This document shows, in pieces, positions 21,503 through 22,916 of a DNA stretch of 22,916 nucleotides. A program made the translations under genes and the position numbers. Position 1 is the first letter of the stretch; the number at the start of each line of letters is the position of its first letter. The notes below the pieces were generated by a model. The model was not told the DNA's origin. It ran no database searches and saw only the letters and a program-made list of their open reading frames with translations. This DNA is from Pseudomonadota bacterium (GTDB taxonomy: Bacteria > Pseudomonadota > Gammaproteobacteria > Xanthomonadales > Rhodanobacteraceae), in assembly GCA_023430685.1 (NCBI GenBank), contig JAEYZH010000060.1:1-22916 (forward strand). The letters run 5' to 3'.

Positions 21503-22916
21503 ATGCCCGCGCCGCCCCGCCCCGTATTGCCGATCGATGCGATCCTGCCCGAGGTGCTCGCGAGCCTCGTCGCGCATCCGCGCCTCGTGCTCGAGGCGGC
21601 GCCCGGAGCGGGCAAGACCACGCGCGTGCCGCCTGCGCTGCTCGATGCGCCGTGGCTCGCGGGGCGCAAGCTGCTGATGCTCGAACCGCGGCGCATCGCC
21701 GCGCGCGCGGCGGCCGGCTTCATCGCGGCCGAGCGTGACGAACCGGTCGGCGCGACGGTCGGCTACCGCATCCGCCACGAATCGAAGGTGTCGGCGGCAA
21801 CGCGCATCGAGGTCGTGACCGAAGGCATCCTCACGCGCATGATCCAGGACGATCCCGAACTCGCGGGCGTCGGCGCGATCCTGTTCGACGAATTCCACGA
21901 ACGCCACCTGCACGGCGACCTCGGCGCCGCGCTCGCACTCGACGTGCAGGCGACGCTGCGGCCCGACCTGCGACTCGTGCTGATGTCGGCGACGCTCGAC
22001 GGCGAACGCGTCGCGCGCTGGTTCGATGCGCCGCGCATCACGAGCGCGGGTCGGAGTTTCCCGGTGCGCATCGAGCATCCGCCTGCGCGCGCAGGCGAGG
22101 CCTGGCCCGAGCGCGGCTGGACCGCGCACCTGCGCCGCGCGGTCGAGCACGCATTCTCCGAAAGCCACGGCGACGTCCTGGTGTTCCTGCCGGGCAAGCG
22201 CGAGATCGACACCGCTCGCGACGCGCTCGCGACTGCCCTCGGCCCTCAGCCCTCAGCCCTCGTCCCGCTGCACGGCGAACTCACGCTCGCCGACCAGCAG
22301 GCCGCGCTCGCGGCTGCGCCCGCAGGTACGCGCCGCATCGTGCTTGCGACGAACGTGGCCGAATCGAGCCTGACCCTGCCCGGCGTGCGCGCGGTCGTCG
22401 ACCTCGGCCTCGCGCGCGAACCGCGTTTCGATCCGAACTCGGGGTTCACGCGGCTCGACACGACGATGATCTCGCAGGCATCGGCCGACCAGCGCGCAGG
22501 GCGCGCGGGCCGGCTCGGGCCCGGGCTCGCGCTGCGGCTCTGGCCGGAGAGCCGTCGACTCGAAGCCGAGCGTCGAGCGGAAATCGGCCAGGTCGAGCTC
22601 TCCCAGCTCGCGCTCGAACTCGCGGCCTGGGGATCGGACGCGCTGCGCTGGCTCGATGCGCCGCCACCCGGCGCACTCGCGCAGGCACGCGAGCTGCTGC
22701 AGCGGCTCGGCGCGCTCGACCCTGCGAACCGCATCACGCACGAGGGCCGGCGCATGCTCGCGTTCGGTGCGCAGCCGCGACTCGCGGCCGCCGTGCTCGG
22801 CGCACGCGCGGATGAACGCGCACTCGCCTGCGACCTCGCCGCGCTCGTCGAAGCGCGCTCGCCGCTGCGCGGCGGCGCTGCGCGCAACGACGACTTCCGC
22901 GTGCGCGCCACGGCGC
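21503..22916 (+). CDS. hrpB: ATP-dependent RNA helicase HrpB, N-terminal part (cut by window)
   Basis: The frame is open from ATG 21503 to the right edge; 471 codons are visible of a protein usually above 800. DEAH/RHA helicase motifs appear in order: I (APGAGKTTR, about 33-41), Ia (LEPRRIAARA), II (DEFHER, 129-134), III (SATLDG), V (ATNVAESSLTLPGV) and VI (QRAGRAGRLGPG). The DEFHER form and the short N-terminus (LPIDAILPEVLASL) fit HrpB rather than HrpA. It is a cytoplasmic helicase of poorly defined role in RNA metabolism. A tandem heptamer (22235-22262) lies inside the coding region, between motifs, in a likely surface loop. The C-terminal HrpB domain is not in the window. Confidence 0.93.
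   Translation, partial: MPAPPRPVLPIDAILPEVLASLVAHPRLVLEAAPGAGKTTRVPPALLDAPWLAGRKLLMLEPRRIAARAAAGFIAAERDEPVGATVGYRIRHESKVSAATRIEVVTEGILTRMIQDDPELAGVGAILFDEFHERHLHGDLGAALALDVQATLRPDLRLVLMSATLDGERVARWFDAPRITSAGRSFPVRIEHPPARAGEAWPERGWTAHLRRAVEHAFSESHGDVLVFLPGKREIDTARDALATALGPQPSALVPLHGELTLADQQAALAAAPAGTRRIVLATNVAESSLTLPGVRAVVDLGLAREPRFDPNSGFTRLDTTMISQASADQRAGRAGRLGPGLALRLWPESRRLEAERRAEIGQVELSQLALELAAWGSDALRWLDAPPPGALAQARELLQRLGALDPANRITHEGRRMLAFGAQPRLAAAVLGARADERALACDLAALVEARSPLRGGAARNDDFRVRATA
22235..22262 (+). repeat. Four tandem GCCCTCR heptamers inside hrpB
   Basis: The units are GCCCTCG (22235-22241), GCCCTCA (22242-22248), GCCCTCA (22249-22255) and GCCCTCG (22256-22262). Because 7 is not a multiple of 3, gain or loss of one unit would shift the hrpB frame. 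With four units the frame is open. Confidence 0.8.

Overview
This is a very GC-rich stretch of a bacterial chromosome. Gene content and repeats point to a gammaproteobacterium of the Lysobacterales (Xanthomonadales). The main clues are a PA0069-type radical SAM gene, a histone H1-like Lys/Ala-rich protein, GTAG-headed REP hairpins like the SMAG repeats of Stenotrophomonas, and a pair of secreted proteins of a Lysobacterales type. The genus cannot be named from the sequence alone. I support 23 protein genes (one cut at each edge). No rRNA, tRNA, IS element, CRISPR array or phage gene was recognised.

Layout, left to right. Positions 1-518: C-terminal part of a TPR-like protein with an apparent frameshift. 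565-945: a two-hairpin guanidine-II (mini-ykkC) riboswitch and the guanidinium exporter gene gdx/sugE. 1079-1960: an EamA-type transporter, convergent with a GAF-GGDEF-EAL cyclic-di-GMP protein (1967-3835). 4212-5099: histone H1-like protein. 5231-5683: YaiI-family protein. 5842-6483: glutathione S-transferase, divergent from ada (6642-7727), which is followed by a flavin-binding stress protein and a PA0069-type radical SAM protein (to 9491).

Positions 9665-13698 (minus strand) hold the most system-like locus: five genes, each overlapping the next by 4 nt. In transcription order they are a small membrane protein, a 67-aa CylR2-like HTH repressor, an exported alpha/beta-hydrolase of the TAP/S33 type, a NatA-like ABC ATPase and a NatB-like ABC permease. 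A -35/-10 promoter with 17-bp spacing lies upstream, and a perfect 8+2+8 palindrome covers the expected transcription start. The membrane-protein/HTH pair resembles CylR1/CylR2 in arrangement.

Positions 13900-16445: a ferredoxin-NADP reductase divergent from a YadG/YadH-type ABC exporter. 16446-16882: a gene-free stretch with a 31-nt perfect hairpin that looks like part of a dispersed repeat. 16883-17581: pirin. 17708-18886 and 20100-21257: two paralogous secreted proteins with duplicated terminators, with tatD between them on the other strand. 21503 to the right edge: hrpB helicase, truncated by the window.

Three families of GTAG-headed REP hairpins are scattered through intergenic DNA. In two cases (the natB-like gene and tatD) the repeat's GTAG supplies the gene's TAG stop codon. 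No RAYT transposase is present in the window.
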